Position numbers and translations under genes: made by a program
Origin: Telluria aromaticivorans
GTDB taxonomy: Bacteria > Pseudomonadota > Gammaproteobacteria > Burkholderiales > Burkholderiaceae_D
DNA: 64,000 nucleotides
NCBI RefSeq assembly: GCF_013003915.1
Contig: NZ_JABAIV010000003.1
Span: 1 to 64,000, forward strand
Direction of reading: 5' to 3'
In this document: positions 25,067 to 35,040 of the stretch, piece after piece
How the letters are laid out: every line of letters starts with the position of its first letter
Numbering within the stretch: the first letter of the stretch is position 1
Notes under the pieces: generated by a model
Databases searched by the model: none
Told to the model about the DNA's origin: nothing
The model's input: only the letters and a program-made list of their open reading frames with translations

Positions 25067-26143
25067 ATGTTCGAGGAAATGATGGGCACCATGCAGGTAG
25101 CAGAACGCCAGAAATTCGATGTCGATGCGCTGGACGCCTACCTGCGCGCCCAGGTGGAAGGCTATCCCGGCGGCCAGGGTGTCACCCTGGAGGTCGAGCA
25201 GTTCAAGGGCGGCCAGTCGAATCCCACTTTCAAGCTGTCCTGCGGGGGCAAGCAGTATGTGCTGCGCACCAAGCCCGGTCCGGCGGCCAAGCTGCTGCCT
25301 TCGGCCCACGCCATCGACCGCGAGTTCCGCGTGATGGGAGCGCTGCATGGCGCCGGCTTCCCGGTGCCGCGCCAGCTGGCCCTGTGCCTGGACGAAGCCG
25401 TGATCGGCCGCGCATTCTTTGTCATGGAATTCGTCGAAGGCAGGGTGCTGTGGGACCAGTCGCTGCCGGGCATGACGCCTTCTGAACGCGCCGCCATCTA
25501 CGACGAACAGAACCGCGTGATCGCCCTGCTCCATACCACCGACTATACCGCCATCGGGCTGGGGGACTACGGCAAGCCGGGCAATTATTTTGCGCGCCAG
25601 ATCGAGCGCTGGACAAGGCAGTACCAGGCGTCCGCCACCGAATCCATCGAGGCGATGGACCGCCTGATCGAATGGCTGCCGCAGAATATCCCGCCCGGCG
25701 AAGACACCAGCATCGTGCACGGCGACTACCGGCTCGACAACCTGATCTTCCACCCGCTTGAACCGCGCATCATCGGCGTGCTCGACTGGGAGTTGTCGAC
25801 CCTGGGCCATCCGCTGGCGGATTTCTCCTATCACTGCATGAGCTGGCACATCCCGCCCGGCAAATTCCGCGGCATCGCGGGACTGGACCTGGAAGGGCTC
25901 GGCATCCCGTCGCTCGATGACTACGTGGCCCGGTATTGCGAGCGCACCGGCAAGACCATCCGCGCCGAAGATTTCGATTTCTACCTGGCCTACAACATGT
26001 TCCGCCTGGCCGGCATCATGCAGGGCATCATGAAGCGCTACACCGACGGCACCGCCTCCAGCGCCCAGGCCCTGGAGAACGGCAAGGCCGCCCGGCCAAT
26101 GGCCGAGATGGCATGGCAGTTCGCAACGCGCAGCCGTAGCTGA
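25067..26143 (+). CDS. APH-family phosphotransferase (ACAD10/11-associated, LvaA-like)
   Basis: A 358-residue aminoglycoside-phosphotransferase-fold kinase. Marks include a FKGGQSNPTFKL nucleotide-binding loop near residue 45, the catalytic HGDYRLDNLIFH motif near residue 222 and the metal-binding LDWELSTLG (DxD-like) motif near 243. Its partner, an acyl-CoA dehydrogenase, follows 41 bases later. In animals the same two domains are fused in ACAD10/ACAD11, and in Pseudomonas LvaA phosphorylates 4-hydroxyacyl-CoAs. A similar role in 4-hydroxy acid breakdown is likely. GGAG site before ATG 25067; upstream in-frame extension rejected. Confidence 0.85.
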   Translation: MFEEMMGTMQVAERQKFDVDALDAYLRAQVEGYPGGQGVTLEVEQFKGGQSNPTFKLSCGGKQYVLRTKPGPAAKLLPSAHAIDREFRVMGALHGAGFPVPRQLALCLDEAVIGRAFFVMEFVEGRVLWDQSLPGMTPSERAAIYDEQNRVIALLHTTDYTAIGLGDYGKPGNYFARQIERWTRQYQASATESIEAMDRLIEWLPQNIPPGEDTSIVHGDYRLDNLIFHPLEPRIIGVLDWELSTLGHPLADFSYHCMSWHIPPGKFRGIAGLDLEGLGIPSLDDYVARYCERTGKTIRAEDFDFYLAYNMFRLAGIMQGIMKRYTDGTASSAQALENGKAARPMAEMAWQFATRSRS

Positions 26144-26184
26144 CCGTTGCAGCTGACACCTGAACCGATTACAAGGACACGCAC

Positions 26185-27417
<1,233 letters not shown>

Positions 27418-28149
27418 CAAGCAAGGCTGGGGCATGGGGTGACCCACGCCCCAACGCGGGTTACCCGTTGCCTCAGCCTGCCGATCAGTGAAGAGTCGCT
27501 CGTTACTCGTAGCGTCGGCAGGGTTATTTTGGGCAATACCCTAATGCCGATCACATAAGAGCCGCCGGTTACTCTTAGGGTGGGCAATTCGTAATTCAGG
27601 GCATTGCCTAATGCCGGTCACTTAAGAGCCGAGCCGCCGGTGACTCGTAGGGTGGGCAATTCGTAATTCAGGGCATTGCCCTGAATTACCTTGCCCACGC
27701 GTTCAAACTATGGTGCTGCAGCCAGTGCGCTGGCTCATATTGCAACTGCCACCGCGTGGGGTAACCGGGGCCAGTGGCCCGGGTTACAAGCCGCCCACCC
27801 TACGGTTCTCACTAGTTGACTGGCATTAGGGCATTGGCCTGATTTACCTTGCCCACGCGTTCAAACTACGGTGCTGCAGCCCGCGCGTCGGCTCATATTG
27901 CAACTATCACTGCGTGGGGTAACCGGGTCCAGTGGCCCGGGTTACAAGCCGCCCACGCTACGGTTCTCACTAATTGACTGGCATTAGGGCAATGCCCGGA
28001 ATTACGCCCACGCGTTCAAATCACAGCGCGACTGCCCGTGCGGCAGATCCCGCCCAAACGATCACCGCGTGGGCGTTCGTGATTCCGGGCATTGCCCGAA
28101 ATCACCCTGCCCACCCTGCAAGTTCAGCTGGATTGACAGACATGCGGCC
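27418..28149. repeat. Nested repeat array between convergent genes
   Basis: 732 bases without coding potential. It contains two imperfect 158-base tandem copies (starting at 27691 and 27849, both beginning TTGCCCACGCGTTCAAAC) and a partial third copy from about 28006. There are two near-identical GGGTGGGCAATTCGTAATTC units at about 27580 and 27651, and repeated GGCCAGTGGCCCGGGTTAC. The CGTAGGGTGGGC ends are shared with the element at 12937-13068. Palindromic GGCATTGCC motifs recur. Likely a nested or amplified MITE-like family; it is not a CRISPR array. Confidence 0.8.
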
Positions 28150-29118
28150 CTAGCCCGCGTTCTGCCCCACCTCGACCGAGTCGATCACCCCACCGAGGCT
28201 ACCCCAGTTGCTCCAGCCGTTGTTCGGCGCCGTTTGCCAGCGGTGCCACAAGGCCTTGTCGGCGCCGCGCGCGAACAACTCCATCCGGCCGTCTGCATTA
28301 TTGCTGACGAACAGCCGGTCGACCCAGCCGCCCAGCGAGTTCCAGTTGCTCCAGCCGTTATTGGGCGCGGTCTGCCAGCGGTGCCACACGGCCTTGTCGG
28401 AACCGCGTGCGAACACCTCCAGCCGTCCATCGAGGTTCTGGCCGACCGCGATCTGGTCGATCCAGCCTCCCAGCGAGTTCCAGCTGCTCCAGCCATTGTT
28501 CGGGGCGGTCTGCCAGATGTGCCAGAGTGCGGCGTCGGAGCCGCGGGCGAACACTTCGAGCCGTCCGTCCTGGTTGCGCCCGACGTCGATCATGTCGATC
28601 CAGCCGCCCATCGAGGCCCAGCCGCTCCAGCCATTGTTGGGCGCGGTCTGCCAGTTGTGCCACAGGGCGCCGTCGCCGCCGCGCGCAAAGACCTCGATGC
28701 GGCCATCCTGGTTCTGGCCAATGGAGAGCCGGTCGATCCAGCCGCCCATCGAGGCCCACTCGCTCCAGCCATTGCTTGGCGCGGTCTGCCAGCGGTGCCA
28801 CAGGGCCCTGTCGGATCCGCGCGCGAAGATCTCCAGCCGGCCGTCCTGGTTCTGGCCGACCTCGATCAGGTCGACCCAGCCGCCCAGCGAATGCCAGTCG
28901 CTCCAGCCATTGTTGGGCGCGGTCTGCCAGCGGTGCCAGACGGCCTTGTCGGCGCCGCGGGCAAACACTTCCAGGCGGCCGTCGGCATTGCGCGCGCTGC
29001 GGATGATGTCGACCCAGCCGCCAAGCGAGGCCCAGCCGCTCCAGCCATTGCTGGGCGCGGTCTGCCACAGGTGCCAGACCGCCTTGTCGGTGCCGCGCGC
29101 GAACACTTCCATGCGGCC
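28150..29118 (-). repeat. Seven tandem ~138-bp coding repeats (propeller blades)
   Basis: Seven in-frame repeats of about 46 codons form the lectin propeller of the S8 protease. They are highly similar at DNA level (repeated CGAACACTTC, CAGCCGCTCCAGCCATTG-type blocks), which indicates recent duplication or gene conversion between blades. Confidence 0.85.
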
Positions 29119-30867
29119 GGTGACGCCGGAACGTGCCGCCCGCACGGCCGCTTCGGCGTTGAGGAACCGGCCCAGGGGCTTGCCGGCCGTGGTCGTCACC
29201 AATGAGCCGGTGGAGTTGAGCAGGTCGCGCACCTGGGCGTGCGTCAGGGAGGGATTCGCCGACAGCATCAGCGCCGCCACGCCTGCCACTTTCGGCGTGG
29301 CGCCGGAGGTGCCGCCGAAATGGTTGCTGTAGCTGGAATCGGAGGCGCTGTGGCAGGTCACGTCGTGGTCCGAGTCTCCGGGCGCGGCGACGACGATGTT
29401 GGGGCCGAAATTGCTGAACCAGGCGCGCGGGTTGGTGACCGGGTCGTAGGCGGTGGCGCCGACCAGGATGGAGCCGGTTGCCGGGATCGGGTTGCCGGCA
29501 TCGTCGATGCCGGCGTCGCGGTCGCCATTACCGGCCGCGACGCAGACCACCACGCCGGCCGCGATCGCGGTCTTGATTGCCGCATTGACCGACGGAACCT
29601 GCTCGTAGTTGCCGAAGGCGCCGGTCTGCACCTCGAGGATGACGATCTTGCGCTTGCCGCCGCTGTTGGTGGTGCGGACCCAGTCGATCCCGCGCGCCCA
29701 GGCATTGCCGCCGAGCGGAGCGCCGGGGCCGGTGTCGCCCTGGATGCCCCAGAGTTCGGAATCGAAGCCGAAGCCCGCCATGCCCTTGCCGTTGGCCACG
29801 GCGCCGGTGAGCCCGAGCACGCCGGTGCCGTGGTAGATCGAGCCGCCGGTATTCACGGTGCCGGAGCCGTCGACCGCGTTATAGGTCTTGGCCAGGTGCG
29901 GCGCCAGGTCTTCGTGGCCGGTCCGGTAGCCCCAGTCGACGTCGGCGATGACGACGTTCGCACCCGAAGACATGCTCCAGGCGTGGTTGGCGCGGCAGCG
30001 GAAGATATACCACTGGTTCTCGAGCCCGGTGTTCGGGTCGATGACGGCCTGGTCGCTGGAACCGACCAGCGGTTCGGACAGCGGCCCGGCCGGCGCGCCC
30101 TCACGGTCGCGTGGACGCTCGGAGAGTTCGCCACCGGCGCCCTCGCGCAGCGGATCGTCCTGGCGCGCGGCGCGCGGCGGCGCTTCGTCGAGCACGTCGA
30201 TGGGCGGACGGGCCGTCGGCACCGGGACCGCGCGCGCCACCTGCGGCGAGCTGCAGAGTTCAGCGGCGATCTCGGTGACGTCGGCGTCCGGCGGGAAGCG
30301 CAGGGTGACGAAATCGGCCAGGTGCGGTACGTCGATGCCCTGCTGGAGGGCGGTGGCGCGCGCGCTGTCGCCTTCTTCGAGCGTGCGGTTGAAGGTCGGC
30401 TCGGCGCTGACCAGGCAGTAGCGCTGCAGGATCTGGTTGACCGCATCCAGCCCGACGCCATCCGGCCCCGCCGACCGCGCCTGCAGCGACAGGGCCACGC
30501 TGGTGCCGTCGTGGGAAAGGCTGGGCTGGACGCCGTCGCGGAACTGGACCTCGACCACGCCGGGTTCGTATTGAGGCCCGGATGGCCGGCCCGGCTGCAC
30601 GAAGCGCGGGATGTCCCCGCCGCCGCCGCCCCCGCCGCCCATGCCCGCGGGCCGCGGCATTCCGCCCCCGCCGCCCCCCTGTGCACCGGGACGCGGCATG
30701 GAATCCGCCGCTCCCGTTCCGCCCGTGGCGCCCCCGGTCTGGCCGGGACGCGGCATCGTGTCGCCGCCTGCCGCGCCCATCGATGGCGTGGGCATGCCGC
30801 CGCCCATTGCCCCGCCTTTCGGCATTGCGCCCGGTTGGGTATGTTGCTGGCTGCCTTTCTCGCTCAT
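28150..30867 (-). CDS. S8 subtilisin-like protease with C-terminal PLL-like lectin propeller
   Basis: A 905-residue protein. Residues 1-90 are Gly/Met/Pro low complexity. Residues about 100-210 look like a propeptide-type domain. Residues 290-545 are a peptidase S8 domain with triad blocks VVIADVDWGYRTGHED (Asp near 308), YHGTGVLGLTGAVANG (His near 344) and GGTSGATPKVAG (Ser near 518). Seven about 46-residue repeats follow, each with FARGxDxAxWHxWQTAPxNGW and GGWxD, the pattern of seven-bladed PLL-type fucose/galactose-binding lectins. No classical signal peptide is visible, so the export route is unknown. The DNA repeats are well preserved. Downstream lies the 0.7-kb repeat array. Confidence 0.88.
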   Translation of the reverse strand: MSEKGSQQHTQPGAMPKGGAMGGGMPTPSMGAAGGDTMPRPGQTGGATGGTGAADSMPRPGAQGGGGGGMPRPAGMGGGGGGGGDIPRFVQPGRPSGPQYEPGVVEVQFRDGVQPSLSHDGTSVALSLQARSAGPDGVGLDAVNQILQRYCLVSAEPTFNRTLEEGDSARATALQQGIDVPHLADFVTLRFPPDADVTEIAAELCSSPQVARAVPVPTARPPIDVLDEAPPRAARQDDPLREGAGGELSERPRDREGAPAGPLSEPLVGSSDQAVIDPNTGLENQWYIFRCRANHAWSMSSGANVVIADVDWGYRTGHEDLAPHLAKTYNAVDGSGTVNTGGSIYHGTGVLGLTGAVANGKGMAGFGFDSELWGIQGDTGPGAPLGGNAWARGIDWVRTTNSGGKRKIVILEVQTGAFGNYEQVPSVNAAIKTAIAAGVVVCVAAGNGDRDAGIDDAGNPIPATGSILVGATAYDPVTNPRAWFSNFGPNIVVAAPGDSDHDVTCHSASDSSYSNHFGGTSGATPKVAGVAALMLSANPSLTHAQVRDLLNSTGSLVTTTAGKPLGRFLNAEAAVRAARSGVTGRMEVFARGTDKAVWHLWQTAPSNGWSGWASLGGWVDIIRSARNADGRLEVFARGADKAVWHRWQTAPNNGWSDWHSLGGWVDLIEVGQNQDGRLEIFARGSDRALWHRWQTAPSNGWSEWASMGGWIDRLSIGQNQDGRIEVFARGGDGALWHNWQTAPNNGWSGWASMGGWIDMIDVGRNQDGRLEVFARGSDAALWHIWQTAPNNGWSSWNSLGGWIDQIAVGQNLDGRLEVFARGSDKAVWHRWQTAPNNGWSNWNSLGGWVDRLFVSNNADGRMELFARGADKALWHRWQTAPNNGWSNWGSLGGVIDSVEVGQNAG

Positions 30868-31095
30868 GGTTCACCCCTGTAGTTGCGCTGTGTGGAAAAT
30901 TCCGAAACCAGCGGACCGGCGGGCAGCGCCCACCCCGATGGCCAGTGTGCAGCTTAGGAGCTCAGCCGAATCGATTCGTTTGCGTTTGCGCAAACATGCG
31001 CCGTGGCGGGGACCACGGGCAAACGGGAATGGAAGAGAACGGACAGGTGAGGCCGGCAAGCCCGCGAAGGACTCGCCGGCTGCCGGTGGCTGGCG

Positions 31096-31569
31096 TCAGC
31101 CCTGGCCGCCAGGGGGACGGCGGCCGAACAGGCCCATTCCGTCGATGGTGCAGATTTCTTCGCCATGCTGGTTGGTCGCGGTCCAGGTCGACCAGACCAC
31201 GCCGCGGTCGGGCCTCGAGGCCGAGGCCTTGACGGCGGTGGTCAGGTAGCGCGCCTTGAGGGTATCGCCACCGCGCAGCGGGTGCCGCCAGCGCACGCCG
31301 TCCAGGCCGGGCGAGCCCATGCTCGACGCCGAGCACATCATGCCGTCGACCACCATCCGCATCATCAGGCTGCAGGTATGCCAGCCGCTGGCGATGACGC
31401 CGCCGTAGATCGAGCCGGCAGCTGTCTGCCTGTCCACGTGGAAAGGCTGCGGATCGAATTCGCGGGCGAAGGCGATGATCTCCGCTTCGCTGACATTGCG
31501 CTCACCGAGGTCGAGCTCCTGGCCGACATGGAAATCCTCGAAGTACCACTGCGTGCGCACTGCGCTCAC
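31096..31569 (-). CDS. MaoC-family dehydratase
   Basis: A 157-residue hotdog-fold protein of the MaoC/R-hydratase type: FEDFHVGQELDLGERNVSEAEI at the start and the catalytic FAREFDPQPFHVD (Asp/His) motif near residue 45, followed by YGGVIASGWHT. It should hydrate an enoyl-CoA. A GTG start at 31569 overlaps the upstream acyl-CoA dehydrogenase stop (GTGA). It is the last gene of a three-gene operon for beta-oxidation of an unusual acyl-CoA. Confidence 0.87.
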   Translation of the reverse strand: MSAVRTQWYFEDFHVGQELDLGERNVSEAEIIAFAREFDPQPFHVDRQTAAGSIYGGVIASGWHTCSLMMRMVVDGMMCSASSMGSPGLDGVRWRHPLRGGDTLKARYLTTAVKASASRPDRGVVWSTWTATNQHGEEICTIDGMGLFGRRPPGGQG

Positions 31570-32705
31570 GCGGCCTCCTGGAAGCCCGGCTGGGCGATGA
31601 AACGCGCCAGGTGGTGGTCGCGGTCGCCGAGGCTCAGGTCGATGGTGGTGAGGCGCTTGAAATAATGCGCCGCCGCCAGCTCGTCGGTCACGCCCATGCC
31701 GCCGTGCAGTTGCACCGCCTGCTGGCCGATGAAGCGCGCCGCCTCGCCGACCCGGTACTTGGCTGCGGAGACCACGCGGCGGCGCTCGGCAGGATCGCCG
31801 CCGTCCAGCCTGACTGCTGCAAGCAGCGCCATCGAGCGCGCCTGCTCCAGGTGGATATACATGTCGGCCATGCGGTGCTGCAGCGCCTGGAATTTTCCGA
31901 TCGGCACGCCGAACTGCTGGCGCGTCTTGAGGTAGTCCAGCGTGGCGTCGAACAGCGCTTCCATCGCGCCGAGCGCCTCGAAGCACAGCAGGCCAGCGCC
32001 GTAATCGGCCGCATGTTCCAGGATGTCCCAGCCGCTGCCTGGCGAGCCGATGACGGCGCCCGACGGCAGCAGGGCGCCGTCGAAGCGCACATTTGCCGCG
32101 CGCAGGCCGTCGAGGCTGCGGTAGCCGGTGACCTGCACGCCCGGCGCGTCAAACGGCACCGCGAACAGGGTGATGCCAGCTTCGTCGCGCTGGACGCCGC
32201 TGCTGCGCGCGGACACCACCAGCACACCGGCCTCCAAGCCATGGATCACCACCGTTTTTTCGCCCGACAGGCGCCATCCGCCTTCCACTTCCTCGGCACG
32301 GGTGGCGATGTCGCGAAGGTCGTGGCGCGACTGGCGCTCGCCCAGCGCGCAAGCCAGCTTCAGCTCGCCTGTCGCAACCGCCTCCAGCAGCGCCCCATGC
32401 GCACCGCCCAGGGCCAGGAATTTCGCCCCCAGCACGGTCGCGAAATACGGTTCCACCACCAGGCCGCGCCCGAGTTCGCGCATCACGACAAACATGTCGG
32501 TGGCGCCCCCGCTGAAGCCGCCCTGCTCTTCCGGCACCGGCAGCGCCGTCATGCCGAGTTCCACCAGCGTGGCCCAGGCTTCGTTCGAGCAGCCCTGCGG
32601 GGACGCGATGATGGCGCGGCGCTGCTCGAAGCTGTAGTCGCGGCCGATCCAGCGTTTCAGTGCGTCGGCAAACTGGACCTGTTCTTCCTTGGGATTGAAG
32701 TTCAT
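31566..32705 (-). CDS. Acyl-CoA dehydrogenase, small-subunit type (PimD-like)
   Basis: A 379-residue acyl-CoA dehydrogenase with an NFNPKEEQVQFADALKRW start and a SFEQRRAII segment as in PimD-like small subunits of heteromeric dehydrogenases (pimeloyl-CoA dehydrogenase). The conserved C-terminal QAVQLHGGMGVTDE block is present. It lies ten bases after a second, longer dehydrogenase, and the pair likely forms an alpha2beta2 enzyme. The substrate (dicarboxylic, branched or cyclic acyl-CoA) cannot be read from sequence. Confidence 0.85.
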   Translation of the reverse strand: MNFNPKEEQVQFADALKRWIGRDYSFEQRRAIIASPQGCSNEAWATLVELGMTALPVPEEQGGFSGGATDMFVVMRELGRGLVVEPYFATVLGAKFLALGGAHGALLEAVATGELKLACALGERQSRHDLRDIATRAEEVEGGWRLSGEKTVVIHGLEAGVLVVSARSSGVQRDEAGITLFAVPFDAPGVQVTGYRSLDGLRAANVRFDGALLPSGAVIGSPGSGWDILEHAADYGAGLLCFEALGAMEALFDATLDYLKTRQQFGVPIGKFQALQHRMADMYIHLEQARSMALLAAVRLDGGDPAERRRVVSAAKYRVGEAARFIGQQAVQLHGGMGVTDELAAAHYFKRLTTIDLSLGDRDHHLARFIAQPGFQEAA

Positions 32706-32715
32706 CTGGCTCTCC

Positions 32716-33918
32716 TTACAGGCCCAGGATCATCTGGGTGATGATACCGCGCTGGATTTCGTTCGACCCCCCATAGATGGAGGTCTTGCGGTAGTTGAAG
32801 TAGTACGGCGCCAGCGGCGCGGCATCGTCGTCGCCGGCGATGCTGTGTTCATTCTCGCCTTCGAGATAGGCCGCGTCGAAGGGCAGCGCCATCGGGCCGG
32901 CCGCTTCCAGCATCAGCTCAGTGAGCGCCTGCTGGATATCGGTGCCGCGCACCTTCAGCACCGACGCCTCGGGCCCTGGCGCCTTGTTCGCTTGCGCCAG
33001 CACCCGCAGCACCGTCATTTCGAGCGCCATCAGTTCGATCTCGATCGCGGCCACCTTGGCGGCGAACAGCGGGTCTTCGAGCAGCGGACGGCCATTCTTT
33101 TGTTCGCGCCGGGCCAGGCGCTTGAGGAAGGCCAGTTCGCGCTTGCTGCGGCCGACCGCCGCGATGCCGGTGCGCTCGTGGCCCAGCAAATACTTGGCAT
33201 AGGTCCAGCCGCGGTTTTCCTCGCCCACAAGGTTGGCCGCAGGCACGCGCACGTTGTCGAAGAAGACTTCGTTCACTTCGTGGTCTTCGTCGAGCATGAT
33301 GATCGGGCGCACGGTAACGCCCGGCGCATGCATGTCGACCAGCAGGAAGGAGATGCCCTCCTGCTTGCGCACGCCGCTGTCGGTGCGCACCAGGCAGAAG
33401 ATCATGTCTGCATGCTGGGCCAGCGTGGTCCAGGTCTTCTGGCCGTTGACGATGTAATGGTCGCCCTCGGCATCGGTGTGGCGGGTGGCGGTGGTCTTGA
33501 GCGAAGCGAGGTCGGAGCCCGCGCCGGGTTCGGAATAGCCCTGGCACCACCAGTCGGTGCAGGACAGGATGCGCGGCAGGAAATGGTCTTTCTGCTGCTG
33601 CGAACCGAAGGCCATGATCACCGGCGCCACCATGTCGATCCCGAAGGGCATGATGCGCGGCGTACCCGCCCGTGCGCATTCTTCCTCGAAAATATGGCGC
33701 TGGATCGGTGTCCAGCCGGGACCGCCGAACTCGGCCGGCCAACCAGGGGCTACCCAGCCCTGCTGCGCAAGGATCCGGTGCCAGCGGACGAAGTCGTCCT
33801 TGGTCAGGCGCAGGTGAGTGAGCACCTTGGCTTGCAGGTCTTTTGGCAGGTGGGAATCGAGAAAGGAACGGACCTGGTCGCGAAAGGCCAGGTCGTCGTC
33901 CGAGTAGTGCAGGTCCAT
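32716..33918 (-). CDS. Acyl-CoA dehydrogenase, large-subunit type (PimC-like)
   Basis: A 400-residue acyl-CoA dehydrogenase beginning DLHYSDDDLAFRDQVRSFL, with the FAD-binding GYSEPGAGSDLASLKT block near residue 130, the INGQKTWTTLAQHAD segment, and a C-terminal RKTSIYGGSNEIQRGI motif. It is the first gene of the PimC/PimD/MaoC-like operon and probably forms a heteromeric complex with the next gene. No transcriptional regulator is adjacent. Confidence 0.87.
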   Translation of the reverse strand: MDLHYSDDDLAFRDQVRSFLDSHLPKDLQAKVLTHLRLTKDDFVRWHRILAQQGWVAPGWPAEFGGPGWTPIQRHIFEEECARAGTPRIMPFGIDMVAPVIMAFGSQQQKDHFLPRILSCTDWWCQGYSEPGAGSDLASLKTTATRHTDAEGDHYIVNGQKTWTTLAQHADMIFCLVRTDSGVRKQEGISFLLVDMHAPGVTVRPIIMLDEDHEVNEVFFDNVRVPAANLVGEENRGWTYAKYLLGHERTGIAAVGRSKRELAFLKRLARREQKNGRPLLEDPLFAAKVAAIEIELMALEMTVLRVLAQANKAPGPEASVLKVRGTDIQQALTELMLEAAGPMALPFDAAYLEGENEHSIAGDDDAAPLAPYYFNYRKTSIYGGSNEIQRGIITQMILGL

Positions 33919-34050
33919 GTGGTCTCCTTGTTATTAGGCCGCCTGGAAAAGCACGACCGTTCACAAGGATTGTACCGCAATCGGACCGGGCGCCAAGTGG
34001 AAACACCTGGGCTTATGCAGGACGGGCAGCGCCGCCCTGCGCTGGGTCAA

Positions 34051-34743
34051 TCAGCGGGTGCGGCGGCGGGCTGCGCCAACGCCCAGCATACCTGCCAGCA
34101 TCAGTGCCAGGCTTGCCGGTTCCGGCACGTCGACAGCATCGGCTCCTGCCGCTGGGCTCACGATGATGCCGGCGCCAGCCTGGCCCGAACCGTTGCCAAT
34201 GCCCGGGATCGACACGTTGGTCGAGCCGCCGGCCGACACGCCTGTGCCGCCACCGGAACCGGTCGAGCCGGACGAACCCGAAGGGCCGCTCGCTGCGCCG
34301 CCACCCGAAGTCGCGCCACTGGCTGGAACGCCGGCAACGCCTTCCTGGACCACGGCGCCGTTGGCCGAGCCTACCAGCGAAACGCCGGTGCCCATCGATG
34401 CCGCCATGATCGCCATGTTCGAGCCCAGCAGGTAGTCGCCTGCGATGCCGCGCTTGAAGAACATCGTCGTCTGGCCATTGTCCTGGGCGATGGTGGCGGA
34501 TGCCTTGCCGTCCAGGATGTCGGCCAGCGAGGCTTCCGACGAAGAGCCAGCCGAGTGCGCGACACCACCGATCAGCTTCAGGTTACCCTGGAGCACGCCG
34601 GAACCGAGGACATCAACCCCGTTGCCGGCGGTCCAGCCGGACAGGAAGGTCGGTGGCGCGGAAGTGCTCGACGAAATCGTATCTGCTTGGGCGGCACCTG
34701 CACCGACGAGCAGCGCAGCAACAACGAGGTGACGGATTGCCAT
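34051..34743 (-). CDS. PEP-CTERM sorting-domain protein
   Basis: A 230-residue exported protein: signal peptide (AIRHLVVAALLVGAGAAQA), a middle region with a Gly/Ser-rich low-complexity stretch (about residues 145-190), and a C-terminal VPEPASLALMLAGMLGVGAARRRTR sorting signal (PEP motif, TM helix, Arg cluster). Exosortase cleaves such proteins for surface or matrix display with exopolysaccharide. TTAGGAG lies before the ATG at 34743. Function of the mature part unknown. Confidence 0.85.
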   Translation of the reverse strand: MAIRHLVVAALLVGAGAAQADTISSSTSAPPTFLSGWTAGNGVDVLGSGVLQGNLKLIGGVAHSAGSSSEASLADILDGKASATIAQDNGQTTMFFKRGIAGDYLLGSNMAIMAASMGTGVSLVGSANGAVVQEGVAGVPASGATSGGGAASGPSGSSGSTGSGGGTGVSAGGSTNVSIPGIGNGSGQAGAGIIVSPAAGADAVDVPEPASLALMLAGMLGVGAARRRTR

Positions 34744-34973
34744 GGGAATAACTCCTAAGTTAAAAATCAATTATTTTTATTACAACGTAGGTTTATCCTA
34801 ACATAAATAAAAAAAACACAATGCAAGAGGTATCTCAACCGTGCGCGGGGTATGAAAACTAGATAAATTCCCGTTTCGGAGTAGGAATCATCTTACATGG
34901 TATGTGAGCCAGATAACATAACTCGCTGCAATTATTGCCGCAAAGAAAACAATCGTGTTCGGTGCCCGGAATG

Positions 34974-35007
34974 AAAAATGGCCGGCCCTGCATTGCAGGA
35001 CCGGCCA
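34974..35007 (-). terminator. Rho-independent terminator of prc
   Basis: Read on the minus strand, a long near-perfect stem (TGGCCGGTCCTGCA / TGCAGGGCCGGCCA) is followed directly by TTTTT, 34 bases after the prc stop codon. Confidence 0.85.
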
Positions 35008-35040
35008 TCTGGAGGGGAGCACCAGGGAACCTGGCAGCCT

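Noticed and set aside
27418..28149. CRISPR array
   Set aside because: Repeat units are 158 bp and irregular with inverted ends; no short direct repeats with unique spacers and no cas genes.
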